Source: Patescibacteria group bacterium (GTDB lineage Bacteria; Patescibacteriota; Dojkabacteria; JAKAPS01). Taken from it: DNA of 32,799 nucleotides. The first letter of the stretch is position 1, and every line of letters begins with the position of its first letter. The notes beneath the pieces were generated by a model, which had not been told where the DNA came from, did no database searches, and saw only the letters and a list, made by a program, of their open reading frames with translations. A program made the translations under genes and the position numbers. The stretch lies in assembly GCA_025450075.1 (NCBI GenBank), contig JANWIC010000003.1:1-32799 (forward strand). Direction: 5' to 3'. Below are positions 6,497 to 15,586 of this stretch, in pieces.

Positions 6497-8773
6497 ATGA
6501 AAAATCCTAGATGGAAATTAGAAACAAGAAAAAAAGGAATAATTTGTATCCTTTTTCTTGCCATATTTGCAACATCATCAAAATATCTTCCATTAAATGG
6601 ACAGGATCTTGGCAGTATTCAATCCCAATTAAATCAGATTACTGGTCAAATATCTTCTCTGCAAAATGATATTTCAACACAACAAAGTGAGGTAGGTAGT
6701 TTGCTTTCGCAAAAGAGTTCATTGCAGGAAAATCTTTCGCATATTCAATCATTGTTATCACAGGCAACTGACAAAGAAAACCAAATAAATATCCTTATTA
6801 ATTCCTTAGAAAGTTTAAAAACGGCCGCACAACAAGATCTTGCTCAAAAAGTACAATTAAAAGATCTGAGTTTGCAGTCTTTGTATGAATCAACTCAAGA
6901 AAATCCATTCTTTTTGTTTATGTCTTCAACAGATGCTAAAACTTTTCTCTATCGTCTTGCTTTAAATGAAGCAAATGTTGGAAATGAAAAAGATAATATT
7001 ATTGTTTTAAACAATCAAATAGCTAGTCTCCAGCAAAGCCTTGATAAAGAATCTCAAGAAAAATCAATTCAGGATCAGCAGGTTCAACAGCTAAAATCTC
7101 AGCAATCTCAGTTGCAATATGAACTGAGTCAGGTACAAAAGAATTATACAAACGCAAATAACAAAGTTGCTCAAGATCAAGGACAGATAAACTTCTTGCA
7201 GCAGCAATATGGACAACTTTCTGCCCAAGAAAATGCAATTCTTGCCGCAAAATATAATTCATCCGGTGGAAGTATCCAATATACTAATACAACGCCTCCA
7301 AATTGTGACAGTTCTGCAAGACCTTCAGGAAATCTTCCAACTGGTCAACGTAATACTTTTTCAATTGCGGTAAATGGCAACTCAATAACTACAAACGGTT
7401 CTGGACCGGTTGTGATAATGCCAAACTCAATAAATGATGACAATACAGTAAATGGAAGCGTAAGGCAAGGATGCTATACTGGGAATGTTGAGTTTAGAAC
7501 AGATACCAATGCAAACTTTATCAATCAAACATCAACAGAAAATTATATTCAAGGGATTGGAGAAATGCCCCAAGATTGGGATATTAAGGCATTGGATGCC
7601 CAGGCTGTGGCAGCACGTACCTATGCAATGTATCAGAAATCAACAGGACGAGCTGCTAGTAACGAACAATCAAATCATTATGACCTCAATGATACGACAC
7701 AATATCAATCATATGACGGAGTACAGGGGGGAAGTAAAGTGCAGGCAGAGTTAGATACTTTTGCTAAAACCATCCAGTATAATAATAACCCGATTGATGC
7801 AGAATATTCAGCAAATAACGGAGGGTGGGAAAGAAGCAACCAGGAGATGTGGGGATCGGGAGCAGGATATTATCCTTACCTTCCTTCACAATCGGATAGC
7901 TATGGAGGAGTGCAGTATGATAACTTCTCTGATCCTGATGGTGCATGCGCAGCATATGCAAAAGGAGTTGCAGCTGGAGAGTTCTACCGTCCTGCAAACC
8001 CTGCAACCTGGTCAGGTTCGAATGGAATTGGAACTGATGGAGTTGTAAGCATTTTGGGAAATAATGGTTTTGAAGAAATGGCAGGAATTGCAAATGAGCT
8101 AATGTCAGGTGTGCAGGCAGGATCAATACAATTAAGTAATCCTAATAAATATATCTCTGAATTTCAACAAGCTGTGGGAAATTACAACTATGCAAATTTC
8201 TCATTCAGCCAGAATAGAAGTGCAAATTCTACAATGTCACCATCTCAGGTATTCAATACTCTTATTACTTCTAATGGAAATACTGATTCTTTAAACTCGA
8301 TAGATGTCTATGGGACGAGCGGCCATATGAGTTTAAGTGAAAGCAGCCTTTATCTAGCATATAACTTGGCTTCACCAGGAAGTGATTATCTTACAAGCCC
8401 GTTATGGTATTTTGTTAACTCAGGATCAAATGTAACATTTTATGCATTCGGATTTGGACATTCGATAGGAATGAGCCAATGTGGCGCAGAAGGAAGGGCA
8501 GCAGCAGGACAGGATTATAATCAAATCCTTAGTTTCTATTACCCATCAACACAAATTGCTATGGATAATGCTATAACAGCAACTAACCCATCGATTTGCT
8601 CACATATTGATTCTACATTTTCTACGGGGGATGGTTGTATCAGGGTCGGTATTGACGGATATAGCTCAAATGATAATATAGTAACTGAACATGACTCATA
8701 TTCAATATGGGTTAATGGTTCTCATGTCTATTCTGGAAATAGTGGTGATACAATAGAGGTAATGCAAAATTAA
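6497..8773 (+). CDS. Secreted coiled-coil + SpoIID/LytB domain peptidoglycan enzyme
   Basis: 758 residues. An N-terminal membrane anchor or signal (about 13-31) is followed by a long Gln/Ser-rich coiled coil (about 38-250). The coiled coil is interrupted by a block around FLFMSSTDAKTFLYRLA, the pattern of the regulatory region of PcsB/EnvC-type hydrolase activators. A SpoIID/LytB domain follows: YIQGIGEMPQDW with the likely catalytic Glu at 356, then LDAQAVAARTYA, and the C-terminal signature FGFGHSIGMSQCGAEGRAAAG and ILSFYYPSTQI (about 650-690). The last 70 residues form a small extra domain. SpoIID proteins cleave peptidoglycan glycan strands as lytic transglycosylases, so this is most likely an extracytoplasmic cell-wall remodelling enzyme whose activity may be gated by the coiled coil. 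The next gene starts 2 nt after its stop. Confidence 0.85.
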   Translation: MKNPRWKLETRKKGIICILFLAIFATSSKYLPLNGQDLGSIQSQLNQITGQISSLQNDISTQQSEVGSLLSQKSSLQENLSHIQSLLSQATDKENQINILINSLESLKTAAQQDLAQKVQLKDLSLQSLYESTQENPFFLFMSSTDAKTFLYRLALNEANVGNEKDNIIVLNNQIASLQQSLDKESQEKSIQDQQVQQLKSQQSQLQYELSQVQKNYTNANNKVAQDQGQINFLQQQYGQLSAQENAILAAKYNSSGGSIQYTNTTPPNCDSSARPSGNLPTGQRNTFSIAVNGNSITTNGSGPVVIMPNSINDDNTVNGSVRQGCYTGNVEFRTDTNANFINQTSTENYIQGIGEMPQDWDIKALDAQAVAARTYAMYQKSTGRAASNEQSNHYDLNDTTQYQSYDGVQGGSKVQAELDTFAKTIQYNNNPIDAEYSANNGGWERSNQEMWGSGAGYYPYLPSQSDSYGGVQYDNFSDPDGACAAYAKGVAAGEFYRPANPATWSGSNGIGTDGVVSILGNNGFEEMAGIANELMSGVQAGSIQLSNPNKYISEFQQAVGNYNYANFSFSQNRSANSTMSPSQVFNTLITSNGNTDSLNSIDVYGTSGHMSLSESSLYLAYNLASPGSDYLTSPLWYFVNSGSNVTFYAFGFGHSIGMSQCGAEGRAAAGQDYNQILSFYYPSTQIAMDNAITATNPSICSHIDSTFSTGDGCIRVGIDGYSSNDNIVTEHDSYSIWVNGSHVYSGNSGDTIEVMQN

Positions 8774-8775
8774 TT

Positions 8776-10986
8776 ATGGCTATTAAGATAACTACAAAAA
8801 AATATATCGAACAGAGTAATGAGATAAACCATTTTACTTGTGTATATACCCATATCCCTCAAAGCGAAGAAGTGCATGAAGTTCGGGGACAAATGTATTC
8901 TGTAATTAATATATCTGGGCCACAGGGATTAAATGCAATTGATGCGGTCAATCTCTTTCTGGATAAGCTTGAAAACGTATACTTTTCTGAAGAACCGGCT
9001 CCAGTACCGACAATACTCGAAAGAGCAATTCGTTCTGCACTATTTGAAGTAAATGCATATTTTGAATCTGTGAATATAGTTGATGATATCATCTTTGATT
9101 TCGGAGCGGTTGTTGTAAAAGATGACATTGTATATATCGCAAAAGTTGAACAAGCATCAATTTATCTTATCAGAGATAATAAAGTATTAAATTTAGGGAC
9201 TAGCCTTCATGATGTAAGCAATCTTAAACTTATTGAACAAGGGTCAGGTATTCTAGAAATTGGAGACAGGATAATTTTAGCAAATGCTTCATCAGAGGAG
9301 TTAATTGCTGACTGGTCATTGTTATCCAGGTATTCGGAAAGTGAAATTAACCGTCTTATCACGAATGCGCAATATGATACACAAACTATGGCGTTTCTTA
9401 TTATCGAAATTGAACGAGGCGAGGAGTTTATTCCTCAAGAAAAAACAATGATTGAAGAACCGGTTAACTTAGTTGAAGAAGCAGAAAAGATACAAGTTCC
9501 AATTGAAGAAGAATCTATGACTATTGAAGAAGATATTCCATCTATTCATGAAACTTCTCCGGCCAATTCCGGACAATCTTTTTTGGGCAACTTAATGGAT
9601 AAAGCAGATATTGCCGGAGAAAATCTTGTCCATTTTGCGCTAGTAATTTTGAAAAAGATAAAAGGGTATGGAGTATATGTTTATCAAAATAGGGAAAAGA
9701 TTGCTGCAGCAATAATTGCTTGGTTGCAATGGGGAATAGGGAAGATCCAAACTCTTTTAGGGAAAGTTCGCGGAAAAGATGTAAGTATGGATAAAGAAGA
9801 AATAAGGACAAGGCTTTCAAGAGCAAAGAGTGCAGGATTTTCGTCAAACAAAAAGGCTATAGAAAGAATTAGAAAAAACAAAAGAGTAGTATTGCCTCTC
9901 GTTGCCATAGGCTTACTGTTTTTTTTTATACTTTTTTCCCACATTAAATCAGGGGCTGATTATACAAAAAGAGTTAGCCAATATAATCAGATCGTAACAA
10001 ACCTTAAAGCTGATCTTTCACTTGCACATAGTGCTGCAAATGCTACTCAAATAGACAGCATATATAATAAAGATATTGCACTAATAGGACAAGGAGAGAA
10101 TTTACATATTAACACGAATGAGTTAGAGGGATATAAATCACAAATTACTGCAATTGAATATCAAACACATAATATGGTAGCAGTGAATCCTCAAATATTA
10201 TCGGATCTCTCTCTTGCATATTCTGATGTAAAATTGAAAGGGATAGCCGAATACAACGATACTCTCTTAGTTGTTGGAACTAATAATGTCTATTCATTAA
10301 GTACTCACGCCCCCTCAACTGGAACTAAGCTTCCATCTAACCTTATTAGTGACCCGCTTGCAATTACAGAATTAGGAACTGATGGTGCTGTTATCTATGA
10401 CAGGAATAATGGCATACTAAAAATTGATGCTAGTTTAAACATTACCCAGGTTCCTGGATTAAGTGATATAAAAAACGTGGGAGCAATAGCTTCTTTTGAA
10501 GGCAATCTATATTTTTTGGATCCTAGTGACCAGATCATATATAAGTCTGTTTCAGTAGGTGATGGGTACAGCTTGGCCTCCACATATATAAAAGACCAAA
10601 ATCTTTCCGATGCAAATGCAATAGGAGTGGATGGAAATGTATTTGTTTCTACTCCCACTCAAGGAATAATCCGGTATTATGGATCAAACCCAACCCCATT
10701 TAAGATAGGTATGCTAGATACAATCGGAAAGCCGCTTGGTCCAATCACGTATATGTATGATAATAAATATCTCCAGAATATCTACATCATTGATCCACAG
10801 AATAATAGAATCTTAGTTCTTGCCAAACCGACGGGATCAGATACTGTTACCTATAATTTTGTCCGTCAATATATTTATACCGGAAATCAAAACCTGTTTA
10901 ATAGTCTTACAGCCCTTACTATTGACACTGTGGAAAAAAACATGTATGTATTAAATGGCTCGAGAGTTTTGAAAATCAGCCTTTAA
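8776..10986 (+). CDS. Degenerate PP2C-like cytoplasmic domain fused to an extracytoplasmic propeller-like domain
   Basis: 736 residues. Residues 1-225 resemble a PP2C/PPM phosphatase: a VYIAKVEQASIYLIRDNK strand pair where the family has a GDSRxYL block, and ILEIGDRIILANASSEEL where it has GDxxLLxSDGL. The metal-binding Asp residues of both blocks are missing, so it is probably catalytically dead. An acidic linker follows (about 225-260), then amphipathic and basic segments, one membrane helix (about 372-392), and about 340 extracytoplasmic residues with repeated strand-rich units (for example NNVYSLS, NLYFLDP, NNRILVL) that suggest a beta-propeller. It probably links a cytoplasmic signal to the cell surface. 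It is coupled to the SpoIID gene upstream (2-nt gap). Function not recognised. Confidence 0.6.
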   Translation: MAIKITTKKYIEQSNEINHFTCVYTHIPQSEEVHEVRGQMYSVINISGPQGLNAIDAVNLFLDKLENVYFSEEPAPVPTILERAIRSALFEVNAYFESVNIVDDIIFDFGAVVVKDDIVYIAKVEQASIYLIRDNKVLNLGTSLHDVSNLKLIEQGSGILEIGDRIILANASSEELIADWSLLSRYSESEINRLITNAQYDTQTMAFLIIEIERGEEFIPQEKTMIEEPVNLVEEAEKIQVPIEEESMTIEEDIPSIHETSPANSGQSFLGNLMDKADIAGENLVHFALVILKKIKGYGVYVYQNREKIAAAIIAWLQWGIGKIQTLLGKVRGKDVSMDKEEIRTRLSRAKSAGFSSNKKAIERIRKNKRVVLPLVAIGLLFFFILFSHIKSGADYTKRVSQYNQIVTNLKADLSLAHSAANATQIDSIYNKDIALIGQGENLHINTNELEGYKSQITAIEYQTHNMVAVNPQILSDLSLAYSDVKLKGIAEYNDTLLVVGTNNVYSLSTHAPSTGTKLPSNLISDPLAITELGTDGAVIYDRNNGILKIDASLNITQVPGLSDIKNVGAIASFEGNLYFLDPSDQIIYKSVSVGDGYSLASTYIKDQNLSDANAIGVDGNVFVSTPTQGIIRYYGSNPTPFKIGMLDTIGKPLGPITYMYDNKYLQNIYIIDPQNNRILVLAKPTGSDTVTYNFVRQYIYTGNQNLFNSLTALTIDTVEKNMYVLNGSRVLKISL

Positions 10987-10996
10987 TCCCCACAGT

Positions 10997-11434
10997 ATGA
11001 AAATAGTAAAGAAAAACAAACGTGCACAATTTGATTATCTTCTGATTAAGCGATATATCGCTGGAATCGTGCTGCAGGGAGCAGAAGTTAAACAAATCAA
11101 AGCAGGCCATATAGACCTAGCAGAAAGTTATGTCCGATTACAGGAAAAGGGGTTGTATTTATGGAATGCAATTATTCCACAAGTTACGTATGCTGAAATA
11201 ATTCCTGATAGAGAGAAAAAGCTTCTATTGAAAAAGAAAGAAATACAGGAGATTTCCCGTAGTATAGAACAAAAGGGGATTACTATTATCCCTGTTGTTA
11301 TTGGCCTTGAGCATGGTTTGATAAAAGTTGAAATAGCAGTGGCTAGAGGGAAAAAGCGTTTTGATAAGAGGGAAACAATAAAAAAACGAGAGACGGATAG
11401 AATGCTTCGAAGAATGACTATGGCTAAGGGGTAG
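10997..11434 (+). CDS. smpB: SsrA-binding protein SmpB
   Basis: 145 residues, close to the normal family length. Characteristic segments in order: N-terminal KNKRAQFDYLL, YIAGIVLQGAEVKQIKAGHIDL, ESYVRL, KKLLLKKKEI and the C-terminal GLIKVEIAVARGKKRFDKRE with the basic tail that enters the ribosomal A site. SmpB carries tmRNA to stalled ribosomes for trans-translation. The start is 10 nt after the PP2C-like gene and no Shine-Dalgarno is seen, so it is probably the last gene of that operon. Its 3' end overlaps the convergent gene by 11 nt. No tmRNA (ssrA) gene is seen in this window. Confidence 0.95.
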   Translation: MKIVKKNKRAQFDYLLIKRYIAGIVLQGAEVKQIKAGHIDLAESYVRLQEKGLYLWNAIIPQVTYAEIIPDREKKLLLKKKEIQEISRSIEQKGITIIPVVIGLEHGLIKVEIAVARGKKRFDKRETIKKRETDRMLRRMTMAKG

Positions 11435-11897
11435 TAAAATCTTCTTGTAATTTGGCTAGGGAATAAGCTAATTGTTGACGTGCTTTATTACATAAAGCAT
11501 TTCCGGTGAGCTCGACTGTTTGATCTTCAAATAATTCCATTTGTACATAACGGAGCGCCTCAGGTCCATCCTGTTTTAATCCATCAATTAATCCTTGCCA
11601 TCGAAGAAGTGCTTTGTATTTGCTGTTCGGATTTAATACCTGGTCAAGCGCTTCCCAAATATATAAAGGATAAAAGATAGGGATTTCTTCATGTTCATAC
11701 TTGATTAATTCAGAATTTGAAATTTCTAAATATCCAGACATTTTTTGCAAATCCCATTTTAGTACATTTACTCTAATATACCCAATTAGTGAACCAAGGG
11801 AGTTAAAAGCTTCCTGACCTTCATATGAAAAATCTGTTTTGTTAATTTCCCAACCTAAAACGAAAAGTGGTGGGAAACCGAGTTCTCCATTTTCCAT
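11424..11897 (-). CDS. Small HTH-like hypothetical protein
   Basis: 157 residues. Residues about 33-80 (SLIGYIRVNVLKWDLQKMSG, EISNSELIKYEHEEIPI) have the spacing of an XRE/Cro-like helix-turn-helix, although several usual positions are changed. The rest is helical and rich in Leu/Gln with no recognised domain. It is transcribed alone against smpB, with 11 nt of tail-to-tail overlap. Upstream on the minus strand, TATTAT (11917-11922) or TATAAT (11929-11934) could act as the -10 with a 13-24 nt leader. A role as a DNA-binding regulator is a weak inference. Confidence 0.55.
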   Translation of the reverse strand: MENGELGFPPLFVLGWEINKTDFSYEGQEAFNSLGSLIGYIRVNVLKWDLQKMSGYLEISNSELIKYEHEEIPIFYPLYIWEALDQVLNPNSKYKALLRWQGLIDGLKQDGPEALRYVQMELFEDQTVELTGNALCNKARQQLAYSLAKLQEDFTTP

Positions 11898-11964
11898 TGC
11901 TTTTACTGTTGAGCTTATAATATGCCTAATTATAATTTAATGCAATGATGAAATTGATATAAGC

Positions 11965-11993
11965 TTGCGTAAAACTATATAAGCACATATAAT
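11965..11993 (+). promoter_or_regulatory. Sigma-70 type promoter of the DUF4382 gene
   Basis: TTGCGT (11965-11970), a 17-nt spacer, TATAAT (11988-11993). The predicted start is about 12000, leaving a 21-nt leader without a Shine-Dalgarno before the ATG at 12021. Confidence 0.65.
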
Positions 11994-12020
11994 AGAATTA
12001 GTTTATTTTACTGCCTTTTT

Positions 12021-13022
12021 ATGGATTTTAACCCTTCCCAGGAAGTTATGCCTATTTCTCAACCTTCGGCTAACCCCCACCTTCATCTTTCGAGAACATT
12101 TTTTGCAGTCTTATCTTTGGGAATTTTTGCAATGCTTGTGGTGACACTTGCCGGTTTTTATATCTTTGTAAACTATTCATATAACAGTACGAGCATTAAT
12201 CAGCAACCGTTATATAAAACAACAAGCGCAACTGATCTTACTGCACAACCACTCGGTGCTTCGATCTTAAATGAAAGTTCAGCACCAGTTTCATATAAAC
12301 AGGATTTTTCTCAAACTTTATCACAAGGTGAAGTTGGCCAGATTACTTTTAATATAACCGATCCTGATGGCGGAGTAAACGGTAATACTGAAGTAACACA
12401 AACGAATATTGAACCTTCACCGACATCCAAATCAGAGCCTTCTGTTGTGAAAGTATCGGAACCATCAGTTACCCATGCAATTGAACCTACGGTATCAACC
12501 GATGCACATCCTACCTTTTCTGGAACAGAACCTACTACACCTTCTACAGAAGGAACTACGAGTTCTTCTGAAGTTTCACTCTCTTCACTTAAAGTAACAA
12601 TAGCAAAAGTAGAGGTACATCTATCTCAAACAGAAAATAAACCAGGACAGTCTACACCGGCTGACAAATGGGAAACATTAAATACACCTGCAAATACTGT
12701 TGTTGATCTAATTGCCCTTAAAAATGCTGGAGGAAGTTTATCCGATCTTGGAATTACATCTCTAGCAGTTGGCCACTATACCCAAATTCGACTATATATC
12801 ACTAACGCCATGGCCACAGATGCAACTGGAACTACTGAGAGTGTGCTAATTCCTGGAGATTCAGGTGTACTGAAGATTGCCAAACAATTTGATATTTTAC
12901 CTGGAGCTTCTAATTCATTAACCGTAGATATCAGTGCTTCAAAATCAATTATTAAAAAAGACAACATCCTATACATGCTTCCCGTTCTCAATAGGGTAGC
13001 ATTAAACGGTTCGAGTATTTAA
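12021..13022 (+). CDS. Single-pass membrane protein with DUF4382-like domain
   Basis: 333 residues. A cytoplasmic N-terminus of about 25 residues, one membrane helix (about 27-50), then a long Thr/Ser/Pro/Glu-rich linker (about 60-185) with repeated EPS/EPT units. A C-terminal domain (about 187-333) follows: SSLKVTIAKVEVHLSQ, WETLNTP, VDLIALKNAGG, VGHYTQIRLYI, VLIPGDSGVLKI and the closing LYMLPVLNRV. These are the features of DUF4382, a predicted extracytoplasmic beta-sandwich often found in lipoproteins. The Ser/Thr-rich linker would hold the domain away from the membrane and could be glycosylated. It precedes the VirD4-like ATPase but has a separate promoter, so a functional link is only suggested by position. 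Confidence 0.7.
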   Translation: MDFNPSQEVMPISQPSANPHLHLSRTFFAVLSLGIFAMLVVTLAGFYIFVNYSYNSTSINQQPLYKTTSATDLTAQPLGASILNESSAPVSYKQDFSQTLSQGEVGQITFNITDPDGGVNGNTEVTQTNIEPSPTSKSEPSVVKVSEPSVTHAIEPTVSTDAHPTFSGTEPTTPSTEGTTSSSEVSLSSLKVTIAKVEVHLSQTENKPGQSTPADKWETLNTPANTVVDLIALKNAGGSLSDLGITSLAVGHYTQIRLYITNAMATDATGTTESVLIPGDSGVLKIAKQFDILPGASNSLTVDISASKSIIKKDNILYMLPVLNRVALNGSSI

Positions 13023-13071
13023 GGGGAATGAAAATAGCGTTTTCAAATAGCTCAATTTGTCGCGGTATATT

Positions 13072-13099
13072 TTGATATTTTTCCATTATAGAGTATAAT
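13072..13099 (+). promoter_or_regulatory. Sigma-70 type promoter of the VirD4/TraD-like gene
   Basis: TTGATA (13072-13077), a 16-nt spacer, TATAAT (13094-13099). The predicted start is about 13106, leaving a 17-nt leader. A GAAGG at 13103-13107 is 15 nt from the ATG, too far to be a normal Shine-Dalgarno. Confidence 0.7.
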
Positions 13100-13122
13100 T
13101 ACGAAGGTAATATACAGATTAC

Positions 13123-15549
13123 ATGGTCCCAACGCAACAGGTATTAAATAATGGATTAACATTTGATATTGGCTCGATACTTTTTGGCATTTTTGTGCTT
13201 GTAATTTTCCTTGCCATTGTAGGTATTATCTTTCTTATCGGCATTCTTATCCTGCGGAATATAAGGGATTCGACCCGAAAAGAAAAAAGAAACAACTTAA
13301 TTCTTTGTGAAATAACTCTTCCAAAAGAAAATGAGATTGAGATAAATGCTGCCGAACAGATGTTTGCTAACCTATATAGTATAGGAAAAGATTCATTTAA
13401 AGAGAAATTGGTAGGAGATTATGATTGTGTTAGTTTTGAAATTGTCGCACTTCCTGAATCTATAAAGTTCTATGCAGCTATGCATGACGGATTGCGCGAT
13501 TTAGTTGAAACACAAATACATGCTTCGTATCCTGATGCTGAGATAAAAGAAGTAAAACAATACAATCTTTTCCAAGATAACAGCCATGTAGAATATGCTG
13601 AATTGCAACTTGCAAAAGATACATATTTCCCAATTAGAGATTATGAAGACTTAAAAGTTGACACAATATCTGCAATTACAAACTCAATGAGCAAGATAAA
13701 GGAGGGGGAGAGCTTGGCAATGCAGGTAATTATCACACCTTCTGACGGTAAATGGAGAGATAAAGGGAAAAAATATGTCCAAAATCTAGAAAAACCTGGA
13801 AGTGAAGACCATCCAAAACCTCCAGCAGATGGAAAAATAACCGAAGGAATAAACAAAAAAATCGCAAAGTTGGGATATGTTACAGTTATCCGATTAATAT
13901 CTTCCTCTGTTGATGAACACATGGCAAAAACCCATTTAAGTAACATGGTGGGGGGATTTTCTCAATTTTCTGATCCGGCATTGAATAAGTTTAAAAGAAG
14001 GAAACTACGATGGTGGGATGAAAAGGAGTTTATCGTAGCATTCACATACAGACATACTCCAATCCTTAATTTCTGGCCTTTTTATAAAAAGACAATTTTA
14101 AATACAGCTGAACTTGCAAGTATCTTCCATTTTCCAAACAAAAATGTACAAACTCCTCATATCCATTGGCTAAATGCCAAGAGATCTTCAGTAAGTGAAG
14201 AAATACCTACAGAAGGACTTTATCTTGGAGAAGCAGTATTTAGAGGAAAAACAAGAAAAGTCGCAATGCTTGAAGATGATAGAAGAAGGCATATGTATAT
14301 AGTTGGAAGAACCGGAACAGGAAAATCTACATTACTGGAAAAGATGGCGCTTCAAGATATTAAGGCAGGAAAAGGTGTCGCATTTATTGATCCCCACGGA
14401 CAGTCTGCAAGAAACATTCTTTATCGTATACCCCCTGAAAGAGCTGAAGATGTTATATATTTCAATCCTGGTGATACTGAGCGACCAATGGGATTTAATA
14501 TCCTTGAGTGGAATACAGAATATGATAAGCATCTTATCGCAAATGCATTTTATGCTCTTCTCGAGAAGTTATTTGATCCAAACAAAACGGGTATTACCGG
14601 CCCTCGTTTAGAGCGCGCTGTCAGAAGCGCTTTGCTTACCGCTATGGCAAAAAAGGGAAACACACTTATTGAGGCATTACGACTTATTCTTCTTGATAAA
14701 GCATTCATTAACGAAATGCTCAAATACCTGGATGATGATATCGTTCGGAAGTATTGGACAGAAGAAATCGCCCAAACGAGCGATTACCATAAATCAGAAA
14801 CTCTGGGATATTTTGCCTCGAAATTCGATAGGTTTGTAGTAAATAAGCTGATGAGAAATATTCTCGGTCAAAGTGTCTCCTCGTTTAATATGAGGCAAAT
14901 TATGGATGAAGGGAAAATCTTGCTTATCGATCTTGATAAAGGTGCAGTTGGACAAGAAAATTCTCAATTTCTTGGGCTGCTTTTAGTCCCGAAGATTCTG
15001 CAGGCAGCATATAGTAGAACCGATCTTCCTGAAACAGAACGAAAAGATTTCTATCTCTACGTTGATGAATTCCAAAATTTCGCTACAAATGATTTTATGC
15101 ATATTATGTCTGAAGCTCGTAAATATCGTCTTAACCTTATTGTTGCAAACCAGTACATTACACAAATGACCGAAGAAGTAAGAAATGCTGTATTCGGAAA
15201 TGTAGGAACATTAGCATGTTTTAAAGTAGGTGCAGATGATGCTGAGTATCTGGAGAAAGAATTTGCCCCTACTTTTACAAAGCAGGACCTTATTAATCTA
15301 GAGAATAGGAATATGTATATAAAGATGTTGGTTAAAGGTGAACCTATGCCTTCCTTCTCGGTAGATACGACTTGGGATATTGAAAAACCAAATTATGAAA
15401 TAGGGGAGTCAATAAAGCAACTTTCACGTATACGTTATGGAAGAGATAGAGAAGCTGTTGAGGCAGAAATTAAACAACGAAATGAAGTTGCTGCTGTACC
15501 TCCACCACCAAAACCAGGATCCTTATTCCCGCCCATTGCAAATTATTGA
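13123..15549 (+). CDS. VirD4/TraD-like type IV secretion ATPase
   Basis: 808 residues. One N-terminal membrane helix (about 16-46), a domain of about 330 residues typical of CPR homologues with no named fold that I recognise, then a RecA-like motor. The motor has Walker A GRTGTGKST (395-403), followed by GVAFIDPHGQSARNIL, and the Walker B/DEFQ box LYVDEFQNFA (about 644-653) with the downstream LIVANQYITQM. This is the HerA/VirD4/TraD coupling-protein family, hexameric DNA or protein pumps at the inner membrane. The C-terminus is Pro-rich. No relaxase or VirB4/VirB6-type gene is in view, so its partner apparatus is unknown; the pilin-like genes at the start of the window are candidates. The gene ends with TGA, which rules out the TGA-Gly code of some CPR phyla. 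Confidence 0.85.
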   Translation: MVPTQQVLNNGLTFDIGSILFGIFVLVIFLAIVGIIFLIGILILRNIRDSTRKEKRNNLILCEITLPKENEIEINAAEQMFANLYSIGKDSFKEKLVGDYDCVSFEIVALPESIKFYAAMHDGLRDLVETQIHASYPDAEIKEVKQYNLFQDNSHVEYAELQLAKDTYFPIRDYEDLKVDTISAITNSMSKIKEGESLAMQVIITPSDGKWRDKGKKYVQNLEKPGSEDHPKPPADGKITEGINKKIAKLGYVTVIRLISSSVDEHMAKTHLSNMVGGFSQFSDPALNKFKRRKLRWWDEKEFIVAFTYRHTPILNFWPFYKKTILNTAELASIFHFPNKNVQTPHIHWLNAKRSSVSEEIPTEGLYLGEAVFRGKTRKVAMLEDDRRRHMYIVGRTGTGKSTLLEKMALQDIKAGKGVAFIDPHGQSARNILYRIPPERAEDVIYFNPGDTERPMGFNILEWNTEYDKHLIANAFYALLEKLFDPNKTGITGPRLERAVRSALLTAMAKKGNTLIEALRLILLDKAFINEMLKYLDDDIVRKYWTEEIAQTSDYHKSETLGYFASKFDRFVVNKLMRNILGQSVSSFNMRQIMDEGKILLIDLDKGAVGQENSQFLGLLLVPKILQAAYSRTDLPETERKDFYLYVDEFQNFATNDFMHIMSEARKYRLNLIVANQYITQMTEEVRNAVFGNVGTLACFKVGADDAEYLEKEFAPTFTKQDLINLENRNMYIKMLVKGEPMPSFSVDTTWDIEKPNYEIGESIKQLSRIRYGRDREAVEAEIKQRNEVAAVPPPPKPGSLFPPIANY

Positions 15550-15574
15550 TAAAAAAAGGTGGATGATATACAAT
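15546..15574 (+). promoter_or_regulatory. Promoter of tRNA-Ile(UAU)
   Basis: TTGATA (15546-15551), a 17-nt spacer, TACAAT (15569-15574). The -35 overlaps the TGA stop of the VirD4-like gene, and the predicted start lies about 6 nt before the tRNA. Confidence 0.65.
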
Positions 15575-15586
15575 TTATTCCGTTAT

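Noticed and set aside
7485-8126. Several overlapping frames on both strands inside the SpoIID gene
   Set aside because: They arise from the Gln/Asn/Ser-rich composition of the real gene and show no start signals or recognisable motifs.
13123-15549. Alternative genetic code (TGA as Gly), used by some CPR phyla
   Set aside because: TGA ends this gene and two pilin genes at sensible positions, and no conserved gene in the window has an internal TGA.
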